A stretch of 64,000 bases of DNA from Hypoxylon rubiginosum (lineage: Eukaryota; Ascomycota; Sordariomycetes; Xylariales; Hypoxylaceae), in assembly GCA_902806565.1 (NCBI GenBank), contig CADCXA010000027.1, forward strand, positions 1,302,001 to 1,366,000. Direction: 5' to 3'. Below the pieces are notes generated by a model. It ran no database searches. It worked only from the letters and a program-made list of their open reading frames with translations, and was not told the origin of the DNA. A program made the position numbers and the translations under genes. Shown one piece after another: positions 34,618-45,742 of the stretch. Each line of letters begins with the position of its first letter. Position 1 is the stretch's first letter.

Positions 34618-35241
34618 CTTCGATTGATTTCTTGGTGTTGAGAAGAAGTCAATCGGTAGGTCGTGGGTTGGGAGGATTGAGGATTAAGAAAAAGTTCGGT
34701 CGGGATTGAAAAAAGAGCTTGACCTTTTTTTTCAGTGGCGCATAAACCTGTGGGCTGCCCTGTGGGTTGCGACGCCCGGAAAATAACCGAGTGTGGGAGC
34801 AAAGTGCACTATTAGGAACCCTAAGGATTAGGGTCACATGACCAGCCAATTATTATCTGGTGGAGCCTTCATTCATATCTTTACCTTAGCAGCTTACCTA
34901 AGGTTGTATCCCTATATCCCTAGTATGCACCATATATAAGTCAGCAGAGGCTGTTAGGCACATAATGTAGTTAGAATGTATGTATGTGAACATATTCATA
35001 TAGGAAGCCAGTTAAATGCATAGGCGATTTATTGATCGGATAAAGCAAATAGTTCAAACGATAGACGGACTTGGTGTCGCCTTGCGAGTTATCTAAACAG
35101 GGAGCCTAGGGGGTGACCCAGCTTGCCAACTCAACAATTGATGTACACAGCCACGAAACAATCCAGACAAAATAAAGCAGAGCAATGAAAAGGGTATGAT
35201 AAGGCGTCCAACATTCATTGATAGCAAAGCTACCTGGTTCT
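34618..35241. other. uL3 promoter and CYC8 3' region
   Basis: About 620 nt between CYC8 and uL3, both on the minus strand. It contains the telobox palindrome and CCAAT box at 34818-34850 and is otherwise AT-rich spacer. Confidence 0.6.
34818..34850. promoter_or_regulatory. Palindromic telobox (ACCCTAA-3-TTAGGGT) plus CCAAT word upstream of uL3
   Basis: ACCCTAA at 34818-34824 and TTAGGGT at 34828-34834 form a perfect inverted repeat with a 3-nt spacer, about 200 nt upstream of the uL3 start. A GGTCA/TGACC inverted repeat (34832-34843) and CCAAT (34846-34850) follow at once. Telobox-like sequences are known upstream of ribosomal protein genes in plants and some fungi, so a role in uL3 transcription is plausible. 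Confidence 0.55.
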
Positions 35242-38200
35242 CTAACCACTTCCCTCCACCTTTGATCCAGGCCCCATCATTCCGTTGATACCAGCACTAG
35301 TAGGAGTTGTATTCTTAATATCTCCAGCTGCCGAACCGGGGCCGGATGCCGCCCCATTGATACTCACCTTCTTCTCTTCCTCTCCGCTATCATCATAGTC
35401 ATCGTCGACCTCCATCTTCCTTGCCGCTCGCTCGCGTTCGCTAATCTGCGACGGAGGAGGAGCAGGGGCGTGGTCGAGTCTCTGCTGCTCATCTTGGGGG
35501 TAATCTTTTGGGGCCGGACTGGGCTGCGGTGCCTCGTGAATCAGTCCTTGCATAGGTGGAGGAGGTCCCTGCTGCATTGGCGGGAGATGATTTGGCATTG
35601 AATGCGCCGGCGGGTGGTGAGCCGCGTCCGACGGGTGATACCTCTCTACTGCGTGCCGCTGCTCCTCGGCTCGGCGCATTTCTTCTACTCGCCTCTGCTC
35701 ATCAACGCGTCGTTGCTCCTCCATACGTTGCTGCTCCTCGAAACGGTGTGCATCAGGGGAGCGACGATAAGTATCTCGAGGCGGAGTTGACGGCCGTCGG
35801 TGACGGATGTCGTCCATACGCGCCCGGGTCTCTTCGCTGGCAGGCTTCTTCATCGCAGGTTCGTCCTCCCATTCTCGCATCCTTTTTGACGCGACAGAAG
35901 CAGGTCGATCATGGTCCCGATGCATATCAGGGCCCATCATCCCTTTTAGATGTGGCACTCCGCTTTCTATGCTGCCAGGCATCCCCGGTTCCTGGTGATG
36001 AGAGAACGGAGGCTGGTGCTGAGGGTAGGCAGACTTGGGTGAAGGCATGCGGTTATCATGGATCGGCCTCGGTTCTGAGCGAGGGGAGCCATTGCGGTAA
36101 GGCATCAAAGAATGCGGTGGGGGAGCACCATTAGGAGGGCCATTTGCGGGAGCCATATTTGACGAAGGCGCCGGCGTATAGTTAGGGTTGTTCACTCTAG
36201 CGGGCCCTTGCGTGGGAGGTGGAGGCGGCTGCTGTGATGGTCCGGGAGGAGGAGGGCCGTACTGGGTCGGCGGACCGGGAGAAGGACCCCTCCTAATCGG
36301 TGCTATGCCAGGGCGATTTGGTTCGACGTATTGCGGCTTGGACTCAACGTACTTTGACTCTCCGTACTGTCTCATTTCTTGCCGAGGACTAGGCTGGCGC
36401 GGGAGCGGAGGCGCTGGTCCACGAAAGGGCTCACGTTGCTCGTAGGGATTGGGTGGCTGAGGTGGGTTGATGTCACTGGTTCTCTGGCCCCAGCCGTTAG
36501 CCGCTGCAGGTCCGGGAGGCGGTCTGTGAGGGCCGCCGGGCCCTGACTGCTGCTGCATTGGTGCAGAGCCAGTCCACGGGGGTGCCTGTGGTCCTTGAGC
36601 TCCATAGGAATGGGGGTGGACGTCAGTGGGTACGGCTTGCGGAAGGCTTCCCGGGGTTTGGCCAGCCCGCAAAAGTTGGAGTCTGGCCTTAATGTGCGGG
36701 TTGGTAGGATCTAATTCGGCGGCTCGCTGGTATGCATCCAGGGCATCGTTAATCTGGTTATTACACGACTCGTACTAACGCTTCGTCAGTTCGGTGATAC
36801 TTGTGAGAGCAGCAAACTAGACTTACCAAAGTGCCCAAGTCATACCAAACCTCGGATATGTAAGGGTTCAGACGGATTGCACGGGAGTATGCATCTAAAG
36901 CATCTCGGTACTGATTGATCTGGTAATAGAGGACACCAATGGAACACCAGAATGTGGGATTCCGTCCATCACGGTACACAGCTTGCTGGTATGCCTCATA
37001 GGCCTTGGGATATTTCTGCTGTGACATGTAGCATCGGCCAAGGAGATACCAGCTTTGGGCATCGTTGTTATCTGCCACGTGTGGGTTAGAAACGTACAAG
37101 AAAATTTTCGACTTCGGTTCGGGATCACCCACCTGCGGCAACTGATTTTTCCAGATACTCAATTGCGCGCTCCTGCGTCTGGAAGCTGTTACTCTGCTGG
37201 TGATGAAGCCAACCGAGCTGTTGTAGGACCTTGGCATGACTTGGGTCACGCTCAAGCACTCGCATATAGGCAGCTTTGGCACTATCATACTACAAAACGG
37301 TCAGTAGAAGGTTGACGGATGTGGTTGAATGGCACTTGCATCTTTCTGCTGTTCATGAACGTGTCCAATCTGGAACCATATATCTTCCTCCGTCAACGGC
37401 GGCGGAGGTGAGTTCACAATGTACTTGAAACACTGTGACGGGTTAGAATGGCCACCAAAGCTATGCGCGCTGCTCAAGGGGATGATAATACCTCTAAACT
37501 AGGGCCGTATTTCGACTGTTGCTTGTATATTATACCGAGTCGGAAATAGATTTCATTGGCCTTCTCAAAGTCGGGCTGCATTTGCATGACTTGTGAAAAT
37601 GCTTCTTCGGCATGGTCAAGAGATCCATAACGATCGTATAAGATTCCAATCCCATACCAGAGCTTCGGTTCCTATTATACATTAGTGAATCAGGCACATA
37701 GTAAGGATATAAACCGTCAAGATATTACCTTTGGATTTTGTAAGTTTACTAAAGCAGATTGGTAGGCGGCGTATGCCTGCTGCAGGTCGTCCATCATGAG
37801 GTAGCAATGGCCTTGAAATGCATGCGTCAGTCATGTCGACATAGAGTACGTGTATGTGCGTAAGTCGAACATACCTAAGCTGCCCCATACTTCCCCGTTG
37901 TTGGCGTCTATCTTTAGTATAGCTTGCAAATACTCTATCGCCTTGTGGAAATCCTCGCGCGTCCGAAGAATTAGGCTGATGGCGTTCATCGCTGGAATCG
38001 AATTCGGATTCGCGGCTAGAGCGCGCTCGTAGGCGATCATGGCTTCGTCCAAGTTGCCGAGGAGCTCGGAGAAACTTCCTATACGTGGCTGTCAATTAAT
38101 TGCGCCAGGCGACTAATTCCTACAACAATTTACTCACCGATTTGCATCCATAGAGCTTCATTCACGGCTACGATGTGTCGCGACGGAGCTGCCCAGGGAG

Positions 38201-38297
38201 GCCCTTGGGCCGGGCCGGGAGGAGGCGGAGGCGGTACAGGCGGACCATGATGCTGCATTTGCATGGCCATTTGGGGAGAAGGGTGATGGTTCGCCAT
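35242..38297 (-). CDS. SSN6: General transcriptional corepressor CYC8/SSN6 (TPR protein)
   Basis: Eight exons, 38297-38138, 38078-37875, 37811-37729, 37671-37492, 37432-37340, 37289-37133, 37071-36827 and 36774-35242, give 884 residues. The N-terminus is short and His/Pro-rich (MANHHPSPQMAMQMQHHGPP). About ten TPR repeats follow (residues ~40-395), including LGNLDEAMIAYERALAANPN, WYGIGILYDRYGSLDHAEEA and WYLLGRCYMSQQKYPKAYEA. The remaining ~490 residues are Pro/Gln/His-rich with the fungal CYC8 word KRMREWEDEP and an E/R-rich predicted coil (FEEQQRMEEQRR). CYC8 joins TUP1 to repress many genes through DNA-bound repressors. Seven introns all keep frame; the fifth is GC-AG (GCAAGT...TGTAG). Upstream lie 6.3 kb without a gene. 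Confidence 0.95.
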
Positions 38298-39183
38298 GTG
38301 TGATATCTAGCCACGACGAGGGCTTCGGATGCAATGTTGACTCAGGATCCCAACACACCACGCGCGAAACAGGATTTACGCCGTTAAAAGGTGGAGTTGG
38401 GCGATGCGACGAAATTATACGGCGATGGCGTGCATAAAAAGAAGAGGCAATGCAGATATTACTTGTGTAAGTTTTGGTTCCCGCCGGCGATGTTACGATT
38501 AAAGCTGCGGGCGTTGAAATAACTTGTCGTGGTAAAATCTGCGGTCGCGACTCCGCAGATTTGATGGACGACAGCACCGGGTTCAGGGTTAGGCAAGAGC
38601 GCTTATTACCTGCCGGGCTACGTATTTGTGTGTATTTGTTACCAAACAAAGCAGTTGTTGGGACTAAATTGACGGTTTGGACCAACGGCGGCGAGGGACG
38701 AAATAAGAAGTTGGGGTGATAAGGGAATAGGGCAGAGAGATGAAGAGATAAAAGTGAGGCTCAATGGCTTGCCTCACGACGTTGATGCTTAAAAGAAGGA
38801 GGGGAGAATAAGCGGTGGAGAGGCTGGACGGGAAGAGAAGAAGAGTTGGGAAGACGGCCCAAGGAGGATTTCCACGGGCAACTCTCAGCTACCCTAACCC
38901 ACGATAGCAATATTTAGGTAGATAGAACTAGCATGGGAGCATATGTGGGTGCCTCTGTGGGTGCGTGTGGGGCGTGGGACAAGAGTTCCTGGACCTGATG
39001 TCGCGCGGAAGCAGGTAGAGACCATGTACCCGGAGGGTATATGCGGGTCCCAGAAAGACGTGCAGGTAAGACGGGGCCGACTATCTTTGAGACCTGCGAA
39101 TAGGTACACCGTACCCTTGAGGTTCAATCTTCCTAGCCAAATTTCATGCGCCCGAATACTTGAAAGCTTTTCACGCACCGCAC

Positions 39184-39184
<1 letters not shown>

Positions 39185-39215
<31 letters not shown>
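39185..39215 (+). repeat. Homopolymer A(31)
   Basis: Thirty-one consecutive A. It follows CGCACCGCACC and is followed by GAAGCTTTCATCG. A similar GAAAGCTTTTCA word occurs 21 nt before the run, which is a weak hint of a retroposed tail. No body of an element was recognised. Confidence 0.85.
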
Positions 39216-39217
<2 letters not shown>

Positions 39218-42200
39218 AGCTTTCATCGTACGTATACCTAACCCAGGTCTGCGCACACACATGACACACTACAGTAGTTAGCAAACCTGTATAAAGCACA
39301 TTTCTATCTTATGTATGGACACCTACATGTATGTAAAGCTATTTGTACAGTCTGAAATGAGAGATAGGAGGCATACAGTATGTATGTATATATATATGTT
39401 TGTTGACGCTGTTGAAACTAATTCTTGTTTCGATTGCGATGCGATTATTCAGGTACCGGACTAGATGTTGTCGTGACGATAACCAATGCCGAAGAAAACT
39501 ATATACATAAGGTACCCAAGTTTGTTCTTATAAGCTTTTATCATGTTTAATGTTTTGACTTCAAGGTTATCTAGGAGCTGCGTGGCCGCCCGGATCCTAT
39601 TTAAAACTTGCCTTCAAGGTACTGATGAACTCTAAACTGGACGGGTTTATCGATGCGGACTGAGACTGAGGCTATATTGGAAAGTATGAAGTACACAAGG
39701 TTGCACGCTAGTATAAGGTACCTGTTAGCCTTGATCGAAGCCGAAACTCTGTAGTAATGGTTCCTGCAAGGAATAAGGGAAGGGTACATGCTAGGTACTT
39801 CCGTCGACCTGGACAGGCCAGCGGCGAAAGTTCCGAAACACGTTCAAATTTGGTCAATCACCGGTCGTGGCGGCTCGGACGGATTCGCTTTTACCTTGCC
39901 GCTTGGCCTGGGCGAGCCCCAGAGTTGCTTGGTTAGGCTTGCAGGGCTTGGTAAAGGGGAGAAGGGGAGTAGGGGGGGTAAGGGGGGGGGTGGGGTGTGG
40001 ATAGGTCATATTGCAGGTCTTGGCATTCGAAGCCACACGCCCGTACCCTCCAATGATAAAACCCAACCCGCAAGCCCGCAAGCCTTTTCAACTCTCGTGT
40101 ACTACGTAGCATACCTAACGTAAAGAAACCCAAGAAAAAGAAATAATTTAAATCTCGAGGGAACTAAAGGGACTATATGCGCGAGGACACACACGATTTA
40201 TCTCTTTGGCTATATCGGAGTATTTATCCTCTCGTCACCTCATCGGACCCCCCATCAAATCCAACCAGATATCATTAACTGCTCTCCCATCATGATGAGG
40301 CTTAACGCACGGCGAACAAATTCCCCAACACAGCTAAAGCTGTTTCAAGCGTTCCAACATTCTAGCCTGACACTTGTCAAACATACAGGACCATTACACC
40401 ACCACACATACACTCTCGTATCATGGTGCTGACATGCCTCATATGTCCGACATATTCGATGTACTTTGACATACTTTACATAGCTTCATGTATATAAGTC
40501 CCAAGTTAGACCATCATACATAAATGTGACAGACAGAAATAAGATGCGCGAGAACAAGAGACGAGCGGTTGGTTATAGGTTTAGTGGCGACTAACATTGA
40601 AGAGCTACATTAACGCCGGTTTCTTTCTACGAGCCTATCCTCGGTAGTTATATGCCTACATACTTAAACAACACCGACCAAAGTCGACCATTTACCTATG
40701 CGTAGTGGGTCGTCGCATCAGGTAAGCCGCCGCTGCCGAATTATCGTTATCTGCAAATCATGCAGAAGCTTGTCCAGATCATCCCGTCGCTTTGGGGAAA
40801 GACGAAAACGTCTATTGTATGGAGGTTGCAAGCGTCGATGAGTCCTGCCGAAAAAAGAAAACTCCACATTTTGGGTTAAGAACCATTTATACATAGAGAC
40901 GATGCCAGGTACATGAACATGTATGTAGTACTAACGTAATGGGTTTTATTCCATCACATGGATATCCCATTAAGGAATCCGGGCGGAAGCTTCTTGAGGG
41001 TATTAGTGGGTTTGGTTCGTTCGGATTGTGTCAGCAAGGAGAGTGAGGGTGGAAAATATTCAAGGGACCAATCTCGTCATCTCCCGAAGATCGAGGATGA
41101 AGAAAACACCGACGATGTGGCACCAATTTTCTATTAAGATTTGGGGGGAAACAAGGAAAGACACAAAGAAAGAAATAAAATAAAATAAAAATAATAGAAA
41201 AAAGGCTGAACGAATCATTCCCATTCAGGTAGTAGAGACCCTCACGCTAGCACAGTTCTAGAAAGCCCACGTGTCATAATAAAGAAGGGGCTGGAATTCC
41301 ATCACGGCCTTAAAACACTGTCTGGTGCTTATTACTCGTATGAGGGTCCTTCTCTACTATGTAAGAAATCCTACGAACGCTTAGTAAATTCGTCCTTTTT
41401 AAGGGTTTCGTATCATCTTGGTGATCGGGGCTTTTTCCCTCGTCGAAGCTTTTCCTACCTTGCACCGCCTTGAGCCTTGAGCCTTGAGCCTCTCGCTACC
41501 CAGAAGGAGCTCGGCTCAGTCGATCGTACGGAAATCTTTGGAGGGTTACTTTTTCTTTCGCTTTCGTGCTTCGACACGACTACTTATAGGCTGCCTTCGG
41601 ATGTCAGGCGGAGGAAGGTGGTGGGGTTAGTCAGGGCCTGGGGGTCAGGGCCTGGGGCCTTTTCGAAAAATACATTCATAGGGTTCATGAGTCGGGATGT
41701 CAGGGTGTGGCCTTCGATAATCTACTTAGATTGACTGGTCATTTGGAAGATGGCCGGTTGGTTGGTCACCAATGTGTGATCGTCATCATCAGGCAGTTGA
41801 AGGGAAGCTTTCTCCCGCAACCTGCACGCAGTAGCAGTACGCAGTACGCAGTACGCATGCAATATGTGATTGCCCGGCATAAGCGTCCACCAAGTGGGTG
41901 CTGGGGATCTAGCAATGGAGAGGAGTGAACGGAGAATACTGCGACATGCGACATGGCAGCCATGGTTGCACGATAGGTAAGCTACCTAGGTAGTTCGAAG
42001 CGCCCCAGGAAAAGGCGAGGGCAGGTTAATAAAAAAAGAGGGACAAAAACGGGAGAATAGGGGGGTGGGTGGGAGACATACCGTAGTACCTAGAGAGAAG
42101 ATACGGCCGGTGTGACCCTTTCCCATATACCATACTATGTATACCATAATACCAGAATACCTAGATACATAATGCTATACATAATGCTATGCGACATGCA

Positions 42201-42510
42201 GGCATCAGTACCGTACTGTATATTCGGTCCAACCCTTTATTATTAGCTCAGCCAGATTGAGTAGCATGTACAAAGGTACGAGGCACAATGTGTGCTGCAT
42301 CTCGCGCATATGCAGCCGTTGGTGCGTGGCTACTATTCGCCAAGTCGACAGCGGTCGGTACGGGTTGACGTGCCACACCTCCAGATACAGATCACCCTAC
42401 CACCCGTGTGAGTGGAGCCGTCGACCCTGGCTAGCCGTCCTCCTGCCTGCATCGGGTCCCCGGCGGTCTAGTAATGATGATGATGGTGTGCCTCAGGGCG
42501 TACGAGAGGT

Positions 42511-42546
42511 ACGTACATACATTATACATACATAATGTATGTACGT
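42511..42546. repeat. Perfect inverted repeat, 15-bp arms with 6-nt loop
   Basis: ACGTACATACATTAT (42511-42525) pairs exactly with ATAATGTATGTACGT (42532-42546) around ACATAC. It could extrude as a cruciform or fold in RNA. It lies far from any gene. Confidence 0.9.
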
Positions 42547-44569
42547 AGCATCGCCTAGGCACACCTGGGCTCACCGGATATAAGTTACGTACCAGGTAGG
42601 TAGGTAGGTAGCTTACCCAGCCCATGTGCGCATACGGACCTATCTGGAAGCGCCTTTCCATCATCGTCGGCTCCTTGAATTGATGGATGCAGCAATTTGT
42701 TTCGAGACACACCAGTAAGGCAAAACAACACATACACACAGAGAGATAATCGGCGAGGTACTGACAGCCATGTATTGTTGGCATTCTAACCACACTGGTT
42801 CGAATTACCTACCTACCTAGCCTAACCCTTCGTCTGTCAGATCTGTTCATTCTTGTTATTTAGTTAGTCATTCATTCAGTCGAGGACGGCAATAAGAAAG
42901 ACTTGGAGCTGATCGCGTCGTCTACCGCTCTTAGCGCTTGTATCCCCACAACCTGATATTGTAGGCAACTTATGTGGGATGCTGAGCCAGCTACTATTTG
43001 GCCGAGCCAACGTTCACCGACCGGTCAGCTGGTAAAATCCGTCGGTTTTTGCGAGCGAATCTGTAGTAAGAAATGGATGGGTAGGCTATTGTTGGTTTGT
43101 AGCACTCGCTTGCTGGAAGAAGGAGGAATGAAGGTTGAAACAAACCCGTCTTGTTTTAGTAAAACCCGTTGGTAGGGCAAAGGTGACCTGATCCAAGTAC
43201 CACCAGGGGTGAGTAATGAGGAGTGTGTGAGCGAGCGAGCTGAGATATACATATTACCACTACCAGATAGACGATACGGAAGGATTGGGGCGCACAGGGG
43301 GGTTCTCGCGCGGGTCGACCTCGCTTGAAAAAGACAACCGTGATGGTTTCTTGAGAACATGTTGCTCCCGAAAAACCATGACAATTGCCGAATTGCGCGC
43401 TCGTCCAAGTCACATGTAATCAATCTGAATGGCTAATGTCTCGACAACATCGGGGATAGGAGCCGTGGAACTCAACTCGAGCGATACGTGTACACATGTG
43501 CCCAGCCGATCCGGTTGTACTCAGATGCAGTGGAACAAACCCGATTATGATGAGACAATCTGTGCCTGTTTGAGGTTTCCCCAAAAACTGACGTACAGCC
43601 GCGGACAAGCCATCTCTCACACCCTGCCGCCCTGTCACACCCGAGCCCCTTATTGCTAGCCACACCTTGGACGCCACATTTCCTTTTGGGCGTCTATATA
43701 TGAGTGAATTGGGTGAATTGGTTGAATTGGTACGAAGAGGTATAAAAAGGGGGAGGCCAGTACAACTTCACGATAATGACCATGTCTGTGATATCCACAT
43801 TGGGATGAATACTTACTTTATATTATATATCCGAGTATGTTTCTAGCAAGCCCAATATTTGCGACAACAGTTTAATAAATTAGATTTTTTTTTGGGTGAC
43901 GATGGATAGTTTAAACAGGAGTATCTGATAAGCGTCCATATCAGAGTAGCAAACAATAACCATATTATGTACTACCACATGCCTATTTGAATACCGTTCA
44001 TTTTCCTATACACTTTTTTTCTTCCCCACGTAAGGCTAGAGCAAGATACTCTGCCGTCTAGGTATATTAAAGACTGAGGCAGGGTGGCATATGACGCTTG
44101 TCTCATAGCAGATCTTCACAGGAGGAGAGGTGGAAGATAAGCGTATGAGGTACAATTTTATATCGTATTATCCAAGCGTCAGCAACGCTCATATTATATC
44201 TACTACAAGAACTGACACGAGCTGTCCGCTGGGTTGGAGATGCAGTCCACGACCTCAACATGCATCTCGGTAAGTACCACTCTGCCAGTCGCTTACGATG
44301 ATACTCGGCTCAAGTCCGACGGCTATCCAGCGACCACAACTCTAGCCCAGCTGGGACTTTGGCACTGCTAAATCGAAAGAACTCCAGCCGCCTAACCGAT
44401 GACCCAGATGCCTCATTCTCTAAAACCTACGCCGAACTCGCAAGCGCTCTCATGAAAGAAATACACATGTATTCGGGTCTTGGTCATGGGGTGATTCGAT
44501 GCCTGAAATCAAGGGTACCAATCAAGGGTACCCTCCGCAACCTCATCATGAGGTCGGTCATGTAAAATT

Positions 44570-45742
44570 TCAAGAGTCTCCCCTTTCGTTATGGTCCTGA
44601 TCGGGATTATAGCTTGTTTCTCCTAATACCGTAGAAGGCTGTGATGTCATCGCCGCTTGGGCATTTGCCTGCGGCTGCGTCTGTACCGTAGGGCCGCTGG
44701 GCTCAGGAGGCTGAGATTGGCTTCGTGAGCCACTGCTGCTTCCTCCAGTAGCCGCGTGCAGTCGCTGGTCAAGCACCTTAAGAGCTAGAGCTCTTCGTCT
44801 CTCGGCTTCGGCCCTGACTCCTCCATGAGGTGCGCGTTGTGTGAAGTTGCCGCTGCTCGCGGCGGAGATATCCGCCTGAGAGAAAGGTGTGCATATTCTC
44901 ATTGCAACTAGTATGTTGAAGATCTGATCGGTAATCACTGCGACGAACGGCTTAAGCGGGCCGGGGAAGAACTCGGCGAAGGCAAACGTCTCGCTCGCAT
45001 CTCCGCGCAACGAAGCCGACTGTGAAGAATCGAGATCCGGGAAGACGGTCTTGTAGAAGCGTAAGTAAGTCCAGCTTGCAAGGAGACCGAATATGGCCAA
45101 TAGTAGCGATGCGCTCGTAAGCAACGGCGTCAGGGAGAGCACCGTAACGAGACAAATGTAGAGCAGCGGAAACCGAGGTACGCGCAAAGACACGAGACCT
45201 CGGAAGATGGTAACGGTGTGCGCCGGAACAAGTTGGCTAAAAGCGACGAGGAAAGAGATCTGGAGTGGTATAGTGCCGGCAACGGTGGTAAGCCTAGATT
45301 TTTACTGTCAGCCTGCGATTCATCCGCCAATACAATGCCTTGGGAGGTTTAAAGTCAAGACTCACGTCCATGCCTCATTCCGGGTGATAGTAAATAGAGT
45401 GACGAGAACAAGGAAGGTCAAAGTATTAGGGATTAGAGAGGCTACGAGAAGGAACTTGGCGAATTCCCTCGAAGACCACGCTCTCTCCAGATACTTTCCT
45501 CCATGATAGAGAGTAAGACCCGCTATAGCTAAAGTAAAGATGTTGTTCTCGACCAGAGTAGCGGTTAAGAAGGTCCAGGGATAGAATACCGACAGTTGCG
45601 GTATGAGAGTTAGCCATTCGACAACGATCTCCGAGTGTGCAGACCACTGGCGATAGCGCACTGCAGCACTTAAGACGGACTGCAGAAGCAGGATCACGAG
45701 TATGATGCGAGTGACAGGAGGGATATTTATTCGCGGAGGCAT
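44570..45742 (-). CDS. TMEM115/rhomboid-like Golgi membrane protein (DUF1751)
   Basis: Exons 45742-45366 and 45293-44570 (donor GTGAGT, acceptor TCTAG) encode 366 residues. The N-terminal ~230 residues have five to six hydrophobic helices arranged as in TMEM115, a catalytically inactive rhomboid relative: the opening helix TRIILVILLLQSVLSAAVRY, then SVFYPWTFLTATLVENNIF and LAIAGLTLYHGGKYLERAW, with GHGG-like and W-x-S-R-E words typical of the family. No rhomboid Gly-x-Ser/His catalytic pair is evident. FYKTVFPDLDSS and FAFAEFFPGPLKPFV follow, then a hydrophilic Ser/Gln/Pro-rich tail. Human TMEM115 works in Golgi-to-ER retrograde transport; the fungal role is inferred from family. Confidence 0.88.

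Larger units (their letters stand above)
38298..44569. other. 6.3-kb gene-free region upstream of CYC8
   Basis: No open frame here has a recognisable domain. It contains an A(31) run (39185-39215), CCTTGAG triplets near 41463-41490, runs of GGTAGGTA near 42595-42612, a perfect 15-bp-arm palindrome (42511-42546) and many TACCTA/CATGTA words. It may hold CYC8 regulatory DNA, non-coding transcripts or dead repeats; I cannot tell which. Confidence 0.55.

Noticed and set aside
42760..42810. GGTTCGAAT word suggesting a tRNA B box
   Set aside because: The flanking bases cannot form the T stem and no acceptor or anticodon stem is present.
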